DNA of 64,000 nt from Paenibacillus ferrarius. Lineage in GTDB: Bacteria > Bacillota > Bacilli > Paenibacillales > NBRC-103111. Below, piece by piece: positions 1 to 6,402 of this stretch. Both the position numbers and the translations under genes were made by a program. Position 1 is the first letter of the stretch. Every line of letters starts with the position of its first letter. The DNA lies in assembly GCF_002027705.1 (NCBI RefSeq), contig NZ_MBTG01000012.1, positions 1 through 64,000 on the forward strand, read 5' to 3'. Below the pieces are notes generated by a model. It was not told where the DNA came from, made no database searches, and saw only the letters and a program-made list of their open reading frames with translations.

Positions 1-7
1 TGAAGTT

Positions 8-41
8 AGACTATTTCGTAGACACACCTTAAGGAACAACC
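8..41 (+). repeat. IS left inverted repeat
   Basis: Its inner part GTAGACACACCTTAAGGAAC matches the reverse complement of the right end (1242-1276), which reads GTAGACACAAAATTAAGGAA. Outer bases match less well, as is usual for IS3-family ends. Confidence 0.75.
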
Positions 42-78
42 TTTATAATATAGATATTAAATAAGGTCGAGGTGTGGC

Positions 79-366
79 ATGGGATCACAACGTGAAAGTT
101 ATGATGAGGAATTTAAACGCAAGACAGTTGAACACATGGAGTCTGCTAATAAGAGACCAATTGAAATTTCTAAGGAATTAAATATTCCTAAAAGTACCCT
201 AAGTCGGTGGATTAAACAGTACGGCAGTAGAACTGTAGAATCTCAGTCTCAGGTGTTTGTAGACTATGAACGAATGAAGAAGTTGGAGCAAAGCATCCTC
301 GAATTAAAAGAGGAAAATGAGATTTTAAAAAAGGCGATGCACTTCTTCACAAAGGACCCGTGCTGA
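79..366 (+). CDS. IS3-family transposase OrfA (HTH subunit)
   Basis: A 95-aa protein with an N-terminal helix-turn-helix of the Tnp_1/HTH_8 type (roughly residues 10-50, with SKELNIPKSTLSRWIKQYG) and a C-terminal leucine-zipper-like coiled coil (about 65-90). OrfA binds the IS ends. It overlaps orfB by 7 nt; orfB lies in the -1 frame. The start ATG follows the sequence AAGGTCGAGGTGTGGC, which holds a usable GAGGTG ribosome binding site. Confidence 0.92.
   Translation: MGSQRESYDEEFKRKTVEHMESANKRPIEISKELNIPKSTLSRWIKQYGSRTVESQSQVFVDYERMKKLEQSILELKEENEILKKAMHFFTKDPC
327..333 (+). other. Programmed -1 frameshift heptamer A AAA AAG
   Basis: The heptamer is in the proper phase of orfA: codons AAA (328-330) and AAG (331-333) preceded by A. 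The -1 frame is open from here through the orfB start at 360, so slippage would give the OrfAB transposase fusion known for this family. Confidence 0.8.
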
Positions 367-1235
367 TTTATTCGTTTATTTATAAACACCGCTTCCAGTA
401 CCGGGTCGAGAAGATGTGCACCGTTTTAGAAGTCTCACGAAGCGGATATTACAAATGGATTAAGAGGGAACCTAGTGCTCGTGAAAAGCGCTTAAAAGCG
501 CTAGATCGGAAGATAAGAAGACTGTTTAATCACTTTAAAAAACGCGCAGGAAGTCCGACGATTACAGCCGTATTAAGAAAAAATGGGACTGCGGTTTCTT
601 CCAAAACGGTCAGTCGGCGTATGAAGGAAATGGGATTGAAGTCAATAACCGTAAGGAAAGTAACGGCTACGACGAATTCTAAACATGACTTGCCTGTGTT
701 CGAAAATGTGTTAAATCGTCAGTTTACTGTGCTAGCGCCGAATAAAGCTTGGGTAACGGATATCACTTACATCCAGACGGGCGAGGGCTGGTTGTATTTG
801 GCAAGCGTAATGGATTTGTACTCTCGCAGAATTGTAGGATTTTCAATGGGAGCTCGAATGACAAGGGAGCTCGTTTTAGACGCGCTAGAGAAGGCATATA
901 AGCGTCGCAAGCCTGAGCCAGGATTAATTCATCACTCTGATCGTGGCTCTCAATACGCTAGTCATGACTACCGCGCAAAGTTACAAGAGTACAAAATGAT
1001 TGGCAGCATGAGCCGTAAAGGAAATTGCTATGATAACGCTTGTATCGAGTCCTTCCATAGCACGTTGAAAAAAGAATTTGTGTACCAAACAAAATTTAAG
1101 ACCCGTAAACAAGCCATGAGAGAACTCTATGCTTACATTGAGTTTGACTATAATCGACTACGACCACATTCTACTCTAGGATACGAGACGGCTCATCATT
1201 TCGAACAAATTTACTACAGAAATCAGGCTGTCTAA
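360..1235 (+). CDS. IS3-family transposase OrfB (DDE integrase core)
   Basis: A 291-aa protein. The N-terminal part is an HTH_21-like region (YYKWIKREPSAREKRLK). The rve integrase core follows, with the DDE residues visible in WVTDITYI (first Asp), HHSDRGSQYAS (second Asp) and NACIESFHSTLKKE (Glu). The end, FDYNRLRPHSTLGYETAHHFE, is the usual IS3 tail. As an independent gene it would start at a GTG at 360, but expression is more likely as a -1 frameshift fusion with OrfA. Length is full for the family. Confidence 0.95.
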   Translation: MLIYSFIYKHRFQYRVEKMCTVLEVSRSGYYKWIKREPSAREKRLKALDRKIRRLFNHFKKRAGSPTITAVLRKNGTAVSSKTVSRRMKEMGLKSITVRKVTATTNSKHDLPVFENVLNRQFTVLAPNKAWVTDITYIQTGEGWLYLASVMDLYSRRIVGFSMGARMTRELVLDALEKAYKRRKPEPGLIHHSDRGSQYASHDYRAKLQEYKMIGSMSRKGNCYDNACIESFHSTLKKEFVYQTKFKTRKQAMRELYAYIEFDYNRLRPHSTLGYETAHHFEQIYYRNQAV

Positions 1236-1241
1236 TGCCGT

Positions 1242-1276
1242 GGTTGTTCCTTAATTTTGTGTCTACGCTATTGACA
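1242..1276 (-). repeat. IS right inverted repeat
   Basis: GGTTGTTCCTTAATTTTGTG followed by TCTACGC is the inverted partner of the left end at 8-41. It starts 6 nt after the orfB stop. Confidence 0.75.
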
Positions 1277-1306
1277 GAAGTACATTCAGGGCTCGAAACG
1301 GTGATT

Positions 1307-1381
1307 TAGCGGATCATAGTTCCCTTTGGATATGAAATCACGGCGTTTTGGCACATATAGCGGATCGTAGTTCCTTTTGGA
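1307..1381 (+). repeat. Tandem pair of TAGCGGATC-type repeats
   Basis: Two copies of TAGCGGATCrTAGTTCCyTTTGGA start at 1307 and 1358, 51 nt apart. The copies differ at two positions. They sit between the IS and the palindromic element at 1463. Function unknown; it is not coding in any convincing frame. Confidence 0.7.
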
Positions 1382-1462
1382 TGTGGGATGATCGAGAGTT
1401 TGGACCACCAAGGGGGATAACATAAAGGAAAGGCTGCCCATATGGCTAGCCGACTTTGAAAA

Positions 1463-1659
1463 CCTGCGATTGTGCAGGCTTTTTGGGCGAAATGGTGTGA
1501 AAAGAGGGGGAAGCCTGCAAATGTGCAGGCTTTTTTGGCGTTTCCATCCTGGAATCAAGAAAATGCTTCAAAAGCATGCACAATTGCAGGAATTTATTGA
1601 TTTGGGTGTTACCAAAACCCAAAAAAATGCATAATCGCAGGAATTATGCGATTATGCAT
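1463..1659. repeat. Dispersed palindromic intergenic element, copy A
   Basis: Four copies of a motif CCTGCrATTGTGCA(GG) start at 1463, 1514, 1577 and 1628. The first two point forward and the last two are inverted (TGCACAATTGCAGG, TGCATAATCGCAGG), so the spacing 51-63-51 is symmetric and the whole element is one large imperfect palindrome. Copies 1 and 2 are themselves small palindromes with CCTGC/GCAGG arms. The last copy continues into a perfect 13-bp hairpin (1627-1639 with 1647-1659, 7-nt loop). A second copy of the element is at 48715-48893 with the same spacing. It resembles a MITE or a REP/BIME-type element. Confidence 0.8.
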
Positions 1660-1709
1660 GCGAAATAGGTATGACCAAGGTGTTACTGGCGAAAAGTGAA
1701 ACCGCAAAC

Positions 1710-1746
1710 GGCAGCTTGTGCTATAGGTAGGAGGCATCAAGCTGCC
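1710..1746 (-). terminator. Possible terminator hairpin downstream of helD
   Basis: GGCAGCTTG at 1710-1718 pairs perfectly with CAAGCTGCC at 1738-1746. It lies just after the stop codon of the minus-strand gene. The following T run on that strand is poor, so the terminator role is uncertain. Confidence 0.4.
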
Positions 1747-1755
1747 CAGTACACT

Positions 1756-3918
1756 CTAAACCGGTGATTGCGTGGTCACGATTTCTTGATCTTCCGTAGA
1801 AACGAGAGGCGACAGCTCACCCGGCGCCATCAACCAAAGCTCGTGAAGGGCGCGCGTACAGCCTACATACAGCAATTTCGCATCCATCAAGGTTGCTTCG
1901 TAGTGTCCGGCTGTGACATCCATCAGCAATACAGCATCGAATTCCAGTCCTTTGGTCAAGTAGACGGGAAGGACGGAGATGCCGCCGCGATAAACGCGCT
2001 GCTTCGAGGTAATGAGATTCGTTTCAATGCCTGCAGCGCTTAAAGCCTCATGCAGCTCTTGCGCTTGCTTCTCCGTACGGGCAACAACGGCAATCGTGCT
2101 GGAGGTTCCTTGCTGCAAAGTCGCAATCGCGCTCTGCAACAAAGGGAATCTGCCTTTGATGTCCGTTTGAAGCACTCGAACTTTGTTCCCGCTGCGGAAT
2201 ACCGGAACAGCCAGCAGCGGATTCTCAACGCCGCGCTGCAGCACCTGATTGGCAAATTGGATGATTTCCATCGTCGAACGATAGCTTCGTTCCAATTCGA
2301 AATAGCCGGTAGCCTCAGTCTGGAATAGGCTTGAAAACTCTTTCCAATCGGTGATGCCTTGATAAGCATGAATCCCTTGCGATAAGTCGCCCAAGATGGT
2401 GAAGGAGCTATTTCGCGTATAGGCATCAAGAACAGCTACCTGGAAAGGTGAGAAATCCTGCGCTTCGTCGATGACAACATGGTCGAACAGTCGATCAGAT
2501 GGAATGCCATATAATCGAGTATGAATATAAAGAAGCGGAGCGAGATCCTCAAGCTGCACTTCTTTTTTCTTGAAATGTTTGTTGGAAGAGGCCACGATCG
2601 ACTCTGGAATTTGAGCCAGCAGATCAACGGGCAGCTGATCAGGACGACCTTTGTCGGCGAACAGCATCTTATAAAAGGTGAACGCAGTATGCTCAGGCCA
2701 GCTTGTCAGATAGGTGCGAAGGCGTTGAGCTGCTTTCTTCTTCAGTTCTTTTTTCTTGCTTTGCTCCCAAATCTTGTCCAGCTGCATTTCCATCCAGCGC
2801 TTGATCCGGGCAACAACCCGTTCACGGCGTTTGACAAGCGGATAATGCTTGTTTTCGACAAAAAACCACTCGCGAATAGAAGTGATCGGCAGTTTGATTC
2901 CTTCCCATGGGCTGAAGTCAGCCTGAGGAACATAGGATTCTTCAAACTTGGTCAGGCACTCATCGAGATAGTGCTTGAAAGCGATGGCGCCTTTGAACCG
3001 GCCAGGTGCGTGATCGTCAACGGGTGGTCTCTTGCTGCCAAGCGAGAACCAGGTTTGAAGGGTCAAAGCTTGATCCGCCAATTTCACTTCTTGATCCAGT
3101 ACGTCCAGTGCCCAATCCGTAAAGGTGCTTTGTCCAATATTGCCAACGCCGAGTTCTGGAAGTACCCCGGAGATATAATCGAGAAACATGGAGTTAGGGG
3201 CAAAAATAATCATCCGCTCAGCACGGACTTGCTCACGATATTGATAGAGCAGGAAAGCCAGCCGGTGGAGGGCGACGGTTGTTTTACCGCTTCCTGCGAC
3301 ACCTTGAATAATTAAGGCCGTATTTTTCGCGGCACGAATAATGCGATCCTGCTCAGCTTGAATCGTAGAAACGATATCGCGCAGCTTGTTGTCTTTATTT
3401 TCGCCAAGGCGATAAAGAAGGAACTCATCACCAACGGCCATGGAATCTTCTGTCCGGTCGTAAGTGTCTACAACCCGCTGCAAAATTTGCTTGCGGACGA
3501 CAAGATTGCGTTTGAGATAGACGAGGCCTTCAATCAGGCCGTCAGGTGAATCATAAGAAGCCGCATCAAGTCCGCCGGTAAACGAATAAAATAGGCTGGC
3601 TACAGGCGCGCGCCAATCAATAACGAGCAGGTGTCCGGTACGTTCGTCCTCGACGCCTGCTTTGCCAATGTAAAGCGGATTAGCAGCCGCTGTGCCAGAC
3701 TCTTGGAAGTCAAGACGTCCGAAATACGGTTCGTCAACCGCTTTGGTCAAGTTAAGGCGTCCGTTCTCGCGAGCGGCTTCCAGCGCTTGTTCGGTTAAAT
3801 CGGGTCCATAATAAACAGGTGTCTTTCGAAGACGCTCAAGCTGTTTATCAATTTCGATATTGGTTTGCTCAAGACGCTGCAATTCTTCTTGATAGGCACT
3901 TTGAGTCTTTGTGTCCAA
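1756..3918 (-). CDS. helD: HelD-like RNA polymerase recycling ATPase (UvrD/Rep superfamily 1)
   Basis: 720 aa. A coiled-coil N-terminal segment (about 1-35) precedes a split UvrD-type helicase core with Walker A GVAGSGKTTVALHR near residue 206, Walker B VVIDEAQDFSPFQ, and late motifs LERSYRST and GLEFDAVLLMD. In Bacillus, HelD binds RNA polymerase and uses ATP to release stalled or post-termination complexes; that role is known from the family, not shown here. Length is near B. subtilis HelD. The start is a TTG at 3918 preceded by AGGAGGT with an 8-nt spacer. It is divergent from the glutathione peroxidase gene. Confidence 0.88.
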   Translation of the reverse strand: MDTKTQSAYQEELQRLEQTNIEIDKQLERLRKTPVYYGPDLTEQALEAARENGRLNLTKAVDEPYFGRLDFQESGTAAANPLYIGKAGVEDERTGHLLVIDWRAPVASLFYSFTGGLDAASYDSPDGLIEGLVYLKRNLVVRKQILQRVVDTYDRTEDSMAVGDEFLLYRLGENKDNKLRDIVSTIQAEQDRIIRAAKNTALIIQGVAGSGKTTVALHRLAFLLYQYREQVRAERMIIFAPNSMFLDYISGVLPELGVGNIGQSTFTDWALDVLDQEVKLADQALTLQTWFSLGSKRPPVDDHAPGRFKGAIAFKHYLDECLTKFEESYVPQADFSPWEGIKLPITSIREWFFVENKHYPLVKRRERVVARIKRWMEMQLDKIWEQSKKKELKKKAAQRLRTYLTSWPEHTAFTFYKMLFADKGRPDQLPVDLLAQIPESIVASSNKHFKKKEVQLEDLAPLLYIHTRLYGIPSDRLFDHVVIDEAQDFSPFQVAVLDAYTRNSSFTILGDLSQGIHAYQGITDWKEFSSLFQTEATGYFELERSYRSTMEIIQFANQVLQRGVENPLLAVPVFRSGNKVRVLQTDIKGRFPLLQSAIATLQQGTSSTIAVVARTEKQAQELHEALSAAGIETNLITSKQRVYRGGISVLPVYLTKGLEFDAVLLMDVTAGHYEATLMDAKLLYVGCTRALHELWLMAPGELSPLVSTEDQEIVTTQSPV

Positions 3919-4023
3919 GATCAGTTACCTCCTAAGATCAGATGTTGTCTATTCGTGAATAAACAGGTAAACAATATATCATACCTGTCAGTATATGGGA
4001 AGCTAAACTGTCAAGCGCGACAT

Positions 4024-4052
4024 TTGGGCATAAGAGGAATCAATGGTATAAT
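4024..4052 (+). promoter_or_regulatory. Putative SigA promoter of the glutathione peroxidase gene
   Basis: A perfect TATAAT at 4047-4052 lies 17 nt after a weak -35 (TTGGGC, 4024-4029). The start codon is at 4091 behind AAAGGAG. Confidence 0.55.
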
Positions 4053-4090
4053 GAAATTGTTGCCATTCTACATACAAAGGAGTAGAGATT

Positions 4091-4570
4091 ATGTCCATTT
4101 ATGATATTGAGGTTGAGACGATTACAGGTGAAACAAAGTCACTTTCTGCGTACAAAGGTAAAGTGCTGGTTGTTGTGAATACGGCAAGTGCTTGTGGACT
4201 TACTCCGCAGTACAAAGGGCTGCAAAGCTTATACGAACAATATGAAGATAAAGGTTTGGTCATTCTCGGATTTCCGTGCAATCAATTTGCCGGTCAAGAG
4301 CCTGGGACGAATGAAGAGACTCAAAGTTTCTGCGAACTTAATTATCAAGTGACATTTCCGATGTTTGCTAAAGTAGATGTTAAAGGTGAAAATGCACACC
4401 CTTTGTTTACTTATTTGCTGAACCATGCGCCAGAGCCGTCTCGGACAGGCGATATTGAGTGGAATTTCGTGAAGTTCCTGGTGGATGCAAACGGGCAAGT
4501 CATCAAACAATATAGCGCACGTACCGAACCAGCCGAAATCTCGGCAGATATTGAAGCGTTGTTGGCGTAG
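4091..4570 (+). CDS. bsaA: Glutathione peroxidase family thiol peroxidase
   Basis: 159 aa, the usual length of bacterial cysteine-type Gpx. The catalytic region NTASACGLTPQY places the peroxidatic Cys at residue 35. GFPCNQFAGQEPGT and WNFVKFLVD supply the remaining family motifs (Gln and Trp-Asn of the active site). These enzymes reduce hydroperoxides, and in Firmicutes probably draw electrons from thioredoxin or bacillithiol systems rather than glutathione; a bacillithiol-type gene is 0.6 kb away. Single gene with its own promoter, followed by another promoter at 4598. Confidence 0.93.
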   Translation: MSIYDIEVETITGETKSLSAYKGKVLVVVNTASACGLTPQYKGLQSLYEQYEDKGLVILGFPCNQFAGQEPGTNEETQSFCELNYQVTFPMFAKVDVKGENAHPLFTYLLNHAPEPSRTGDIEWNFVKFLVDANGQVIKQYSARTEPAEISADIEALLA

Positions 4571-4597
4571 GAAAAAAGATAGTTGCGTCCAAGCGTG

Positions 4598-4626
4598 TTG
4601 ACAGCTATAATCAGAATAATTATGAA
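4598..4626 (+). promoter_or_regulatory. SigA-type promoter of the His-leader transcript
   Basis: Perfect TTGACA at 4598-4603, a 17-nt spacer, and TATGAA at 4621-4626. It sits immediately upstream of the leader peptide ORF, leaving a very short 5' end as in classical attenuators. Confidence 0.65.
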
Positions 4627-4644
4627 ACGAAGGAGTCGAATCAC

Positions 4645-4695
4645 ATGCTAAATAAGAATGGATTCGTACAATTTCATCATTTTCATTGGCGTTAG
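4645..4695 (+). CDS. Candidate attenuator leader peptide with His codons
   Basis: A 16-codon ORF encoding MLNKNGFVQFHHFHWR. The ribosome binding site AAGGAG (4630-4635) has a 9-nt spacer. Codons 11, 12 and 14 are CAT (His), codon 15 is TGG (Trp) and codon 16 is CGT (Arg). The stop codon lies inside the first strand of a hairpin (4689-4696 with 4721-4728), so ribosome position would decide RNA folding. Placement after a strong promoter and ahead of an intrinsic terminator is what is expected of a translation-dependent attenuator. Proposed sensor: charged tRNA-His. No peptide homology is known to me. Confidence 0.7.
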   Translation: MLNKNGFVQFHHFHWR

Positions 4696-4792
4696 CACAC
4701 ACCTGGAACAATCAGGGTGGGCTAACGCATTTCGCGTTGGCCTCCCTGCGGGATAGCATTCGCGCAGGACCATAGGTCCGGCGCGTTTTTTT
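4689..4792 (+). promoter_or_regulatory. Attenuator with mutually exclusive hairpins
   Basis: Strand 1 GCGTTAGC (4689-4696) pairs perfectly with strand 2 GCTAACGC (4721-4728). Strand 2, extended to GGCTAACGC, can instead pair with strand 3 GCGTTGGCC (4734-4742), 9 bp with one G-U and a 5-nt loop. CCTGCG (4745-4750) can pair with CGCAGG (4763-4768), which is the 5' arm of the terminator. A ribosome stalled on the His codons (4675-4686) would cover strand 1 and favour 2:3. Read-through control of the next gene is inferred from these pairings. Confidence 0.65.
4761..4792 (+). terminator. Intrinsic terminator of the attenuator
   Basis: CGCGC-A-GGACC, loop ATA, GGTCC-G-GCGCG: ten base pairs with one A·G mismatch, followed by seven T residues. 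It lies 28 nt before the next start codon, so it acts within the transcript and not between two operons. Confidence 0.85.
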
Positions 4793-4820
4793 ATCTCGTT
4801 ATGAAGGGGAAGATAAATGT

Positions 4821-5183
4821 ATGCGAAACGTCAATCAAACGCAAGATGAGTGGAAGGAAGAGAATACGTCAATTCAAGGCATAGAGCAAGCGGTGGTCTA
4901 TGTTAGAACGCCTGCCTTCTTGGACTCGGCAGCTTCACGGTTGCTGACTGTAGAGTTGGCTATGGTCGGGATAGTTGTAGAAACGGTAAGTGAAAGCATA
5001 GTTGAAATTCAACAGAAGGCTGATAAGCTGGGCATTCGTTATATCCTTGAAATTTGCAAGGAAGAAATAGGGTCAGATCAAATTCGACTATGGGATTTGT
5101 TTGAACAGGAGAATCGGAAATTACACATAGAACATGCTATATATTTGCTGGAGAAGCAGTATCCACCGGCAAATTTCACCTAA
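4821..5183 (+). CDS. Stand-alone HisRS anticodon-binding-domain-like protein
   Basis: 120 aa. Residues about 20-112 resemble the C-terminal anticodon-binding domain of histidyl-tRNA synthetase: an opening strand IEQAVVYV, a helix with DSAASRLLTVELAMVG, then QQKADKLGIRYILEICKEEI and a following DLFEQENRKL that matches the usual '..ADKxGAR..(V/I)..GExE...V.(V/I)KDL..GEQ' pattern. No catalytic class II motifs are present. RBS AAGGGGA precedes ATG 4821. Control by a His-codon attenuator directly upstream supports a link to tRNA-His. It may bind tRNA-His or modulate HisRS or HisZ; this is inference, and the domain call is by eye only. Confidence 0.6.
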   Translation: MRNVNQTQDEWKEENTSIQGIEQAVVYVRTPAFLDSAASRLLTVELAMVGIVVETVSESIVEIQQKADKLGIRYILEICKEEIGSDQIRLWDLFEQENRKLHIEHAIYLLEKQYPPANFT

Positions 5184-5209
5184 CTATGCGATGAAATGGA
5201 GTGAAACAT

Positions 5210-5899
5210 ATGGGAACACGTTATGGATTTATCTATGCGCATCCGGATGACGAAACTTTTCTGAGCGCGTGTCTGATACGCGAGCTGGCTGATCAGGGCG
5301 AAGCACCCGTACTGCTGCTTGCTACACGCGGTGATGCCGGCAGGCAAGGGCTTGAACGGGCTGCAAACAGAGAAGAGTTAGCTCAACTGCGTGAGGAGGA
5401 AATGAAGGCAGCTGCGGTAGTTCTTGGCCTAGCAGATGTTGAGCACTTAGGCTGGCCGGATGGTCAGCTCGCCACGATCGATTTCGAAGAATTGGTAGCG
5501 GGAGTTATTGCTTTTATCCAAAAGCACGAACTGGAGATTCTGTTTTCGTTTGCGGAAGATGGAGGCAACGGCCATCCGGATCATGTAACGATTTCCAAAG
5601 CGACAACTGCAGCGGTCTTAAGCGGCCAATGTCCAAGCGTGCGTAAGCTCTATTACGCGTCGTCTGCTGCTTTGCGAGCAAATGGTCATCAGAGCTCAAT
5701 TGTGGTGGATACAGAAGCAAACTGGAAGATGAAAGCAGCCGCGCTGCAGGCTCATGCGACTCAGCATGTTGCCATTGCCAAATATTTCGGCGACCTGACT
5801 GCTTTTCCTGAGGAGCGGCGCTTTGAAGCCTTTGTCCTAGGATGGCAGGATGGTATGATGTGGCCTAAGCCCGAAATTGCAGCGCAACTGGAAGAGTAG
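5210..5899 (+). CDS. bshB2: PIG-L/LmbE family deacetylase, BshB2-like
   Basis: About 229 aa. The zinc motif AHPDDE is at residues 9-14 and the second zinc-binding HPDH motif (NGHPDHVTIS) near 120, as in LmbE-type N-acetylglucosamine deacetylases. Bacillithiol synthesis uses BshB to deacetylate GlcNAc-malate. The protein fits BshB2, the shorter and broader paralog, rather than BshB1. A GTG at 5201 is also possible, but GGAG (5198-5201) is spaced 8 nt from the ATG at 5210, which I prefer. It follows the HisRS-domain gene by 26 nt and may be co-transcribed. Confidence 0.8.
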   Translation: MGTRYGFIYAHPDDETFLSACLIRELADQGEAPVLLLATRGDAGRQGLERAANREELAQLREEEMKAAAVVLGLADVEHLGWPDGQLATIDFEELVAGVIAFIQKHELEILFSFAEDGGNGHPDHVTISKATTAAVLSGQCPSVRKLYYASSAALRANGHQSSIVVDTEANWKMKAAALQAHATQHVAIAKYFGDLTAFPEERRFEAFVLGWQDGMMWPKPEIAAQLEE

Positions 5900-6024
5900 A
5901 AGCAGACAGTGGTATACTCAGTACAAGGCAGGCGAATAGGGCAGGGCCCCCCCCGAAATATGCGCTGTGTCTCGAAAGCTACTAAATATAGCGGATAGAG
6001 AAATGCCCAAGGAAGGTGTGGAAG

Positions 6025-6228
6025 ATGACCCTTTGCAACTGCGAGAGATGCGGACAACTGTTCATAACGAAGTTTGAAAAGCGCTGCAAGGCATGTTCTC
6101 AGCTGCAGTTGAACGAGTCACACAAGGTGAAGGATTTCGTTCGAAACCATCCGCACGCGACACTTATTGAAGTGTATCATCAAACAGGCGTCTCCCTTAA
6201 GACGATTAAAGAGCTGATGAGGGCATGA
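6025..6228 (+). CDS. Small zinc-ribbon protein, YvyF-like
   Basis: 67 aa. Two cysteine pairs, CERC (6-9) and CKAC (21-24), form a zinc ribbon. A C-terminal helix-turn-helix-like segment follows, with TLIEVYHQTGVSLKTIKELMR. This is the plan of YvyF, the small flagellar-operon regulatory protein of Bacillus, but there are no flagellar genes here. AAGGAAGG with an 8-nt spacer favours ATG 6025; a GTG at 6016 is in frame. A hairpin with a T run follows at 6259. Function unknown. Confidence 0.65.
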   Translation: MTLCNCERCGQLFITKFEKRCKACSQLQLNESHKVKDFVRNHPHATLIEVYHQTGVSLKTIKELMRA

Positions 6229-6258
6229 TTGTATCCCACAATGATAAGCTGAACCCAT

Positions 6259-6299
6259 AAAACTATGACTATCTTATACCAAGATGCCATGGTTTTTTT
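6259..6299 (+). terminator. Intrinsic terminator after the zinc-ribbon gene
   Basis: AAAACTATG pairs with CATGGTTTT (one G-U), with an inner ATCTT/AAGAT stem, followed by a T run. Confidence 0.6.
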
Positions 6300-6402
6300 G
6301 TTATGTATCTATCTCATTTTTTCTATTTCATTATATATACAAGAAAAGGAATTAATGTCATATTAGAGTGGTATAGATGATATAGTGGGGGCAGCTGAGA
6401 TT

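Larger units (their letters stand above)
1..1276 (+). mobile_element. IS3-family insertion sequence
   Basis: Two overlapping reading frames (OrfA with a helix-turn-helix, OrfB with a DDE integrase core) lie between imperfect inverted repeats that share GTAGACACA and TTAAGGAACAACC. This is the standard IS3-family plan. The element appears intact: both frames are open and the frameshift signal is present. The left tip is at or very near the window edge, so the exact left end and any target-site duplication cannot be fixed. OrfB has the IS150/IS3-group look. Nothing nearby seems disrupted by the insertion; the right flank is repeat-rich intergenic DNA. Confidence 0.93.

Noticed and set aside
1286..1558. 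90-codon ORF on the minus strand in the repeat region
   Set aside because: It consists of the TAGCGGATC repeats and the palindromic element, with no ribosome site or domain.
2521..3315. 264-codon ORF opposite helD
   Set aside because: Shadow frame within a strongly supported helicase gene; no ribosome site or recognisable protein features.
5941..5960. Run of eight C residues as a phase-variation tract
   Set aside because: It lies between genes, more than 60 nt from the next start codon, and alters no reading frame or clear promoter.
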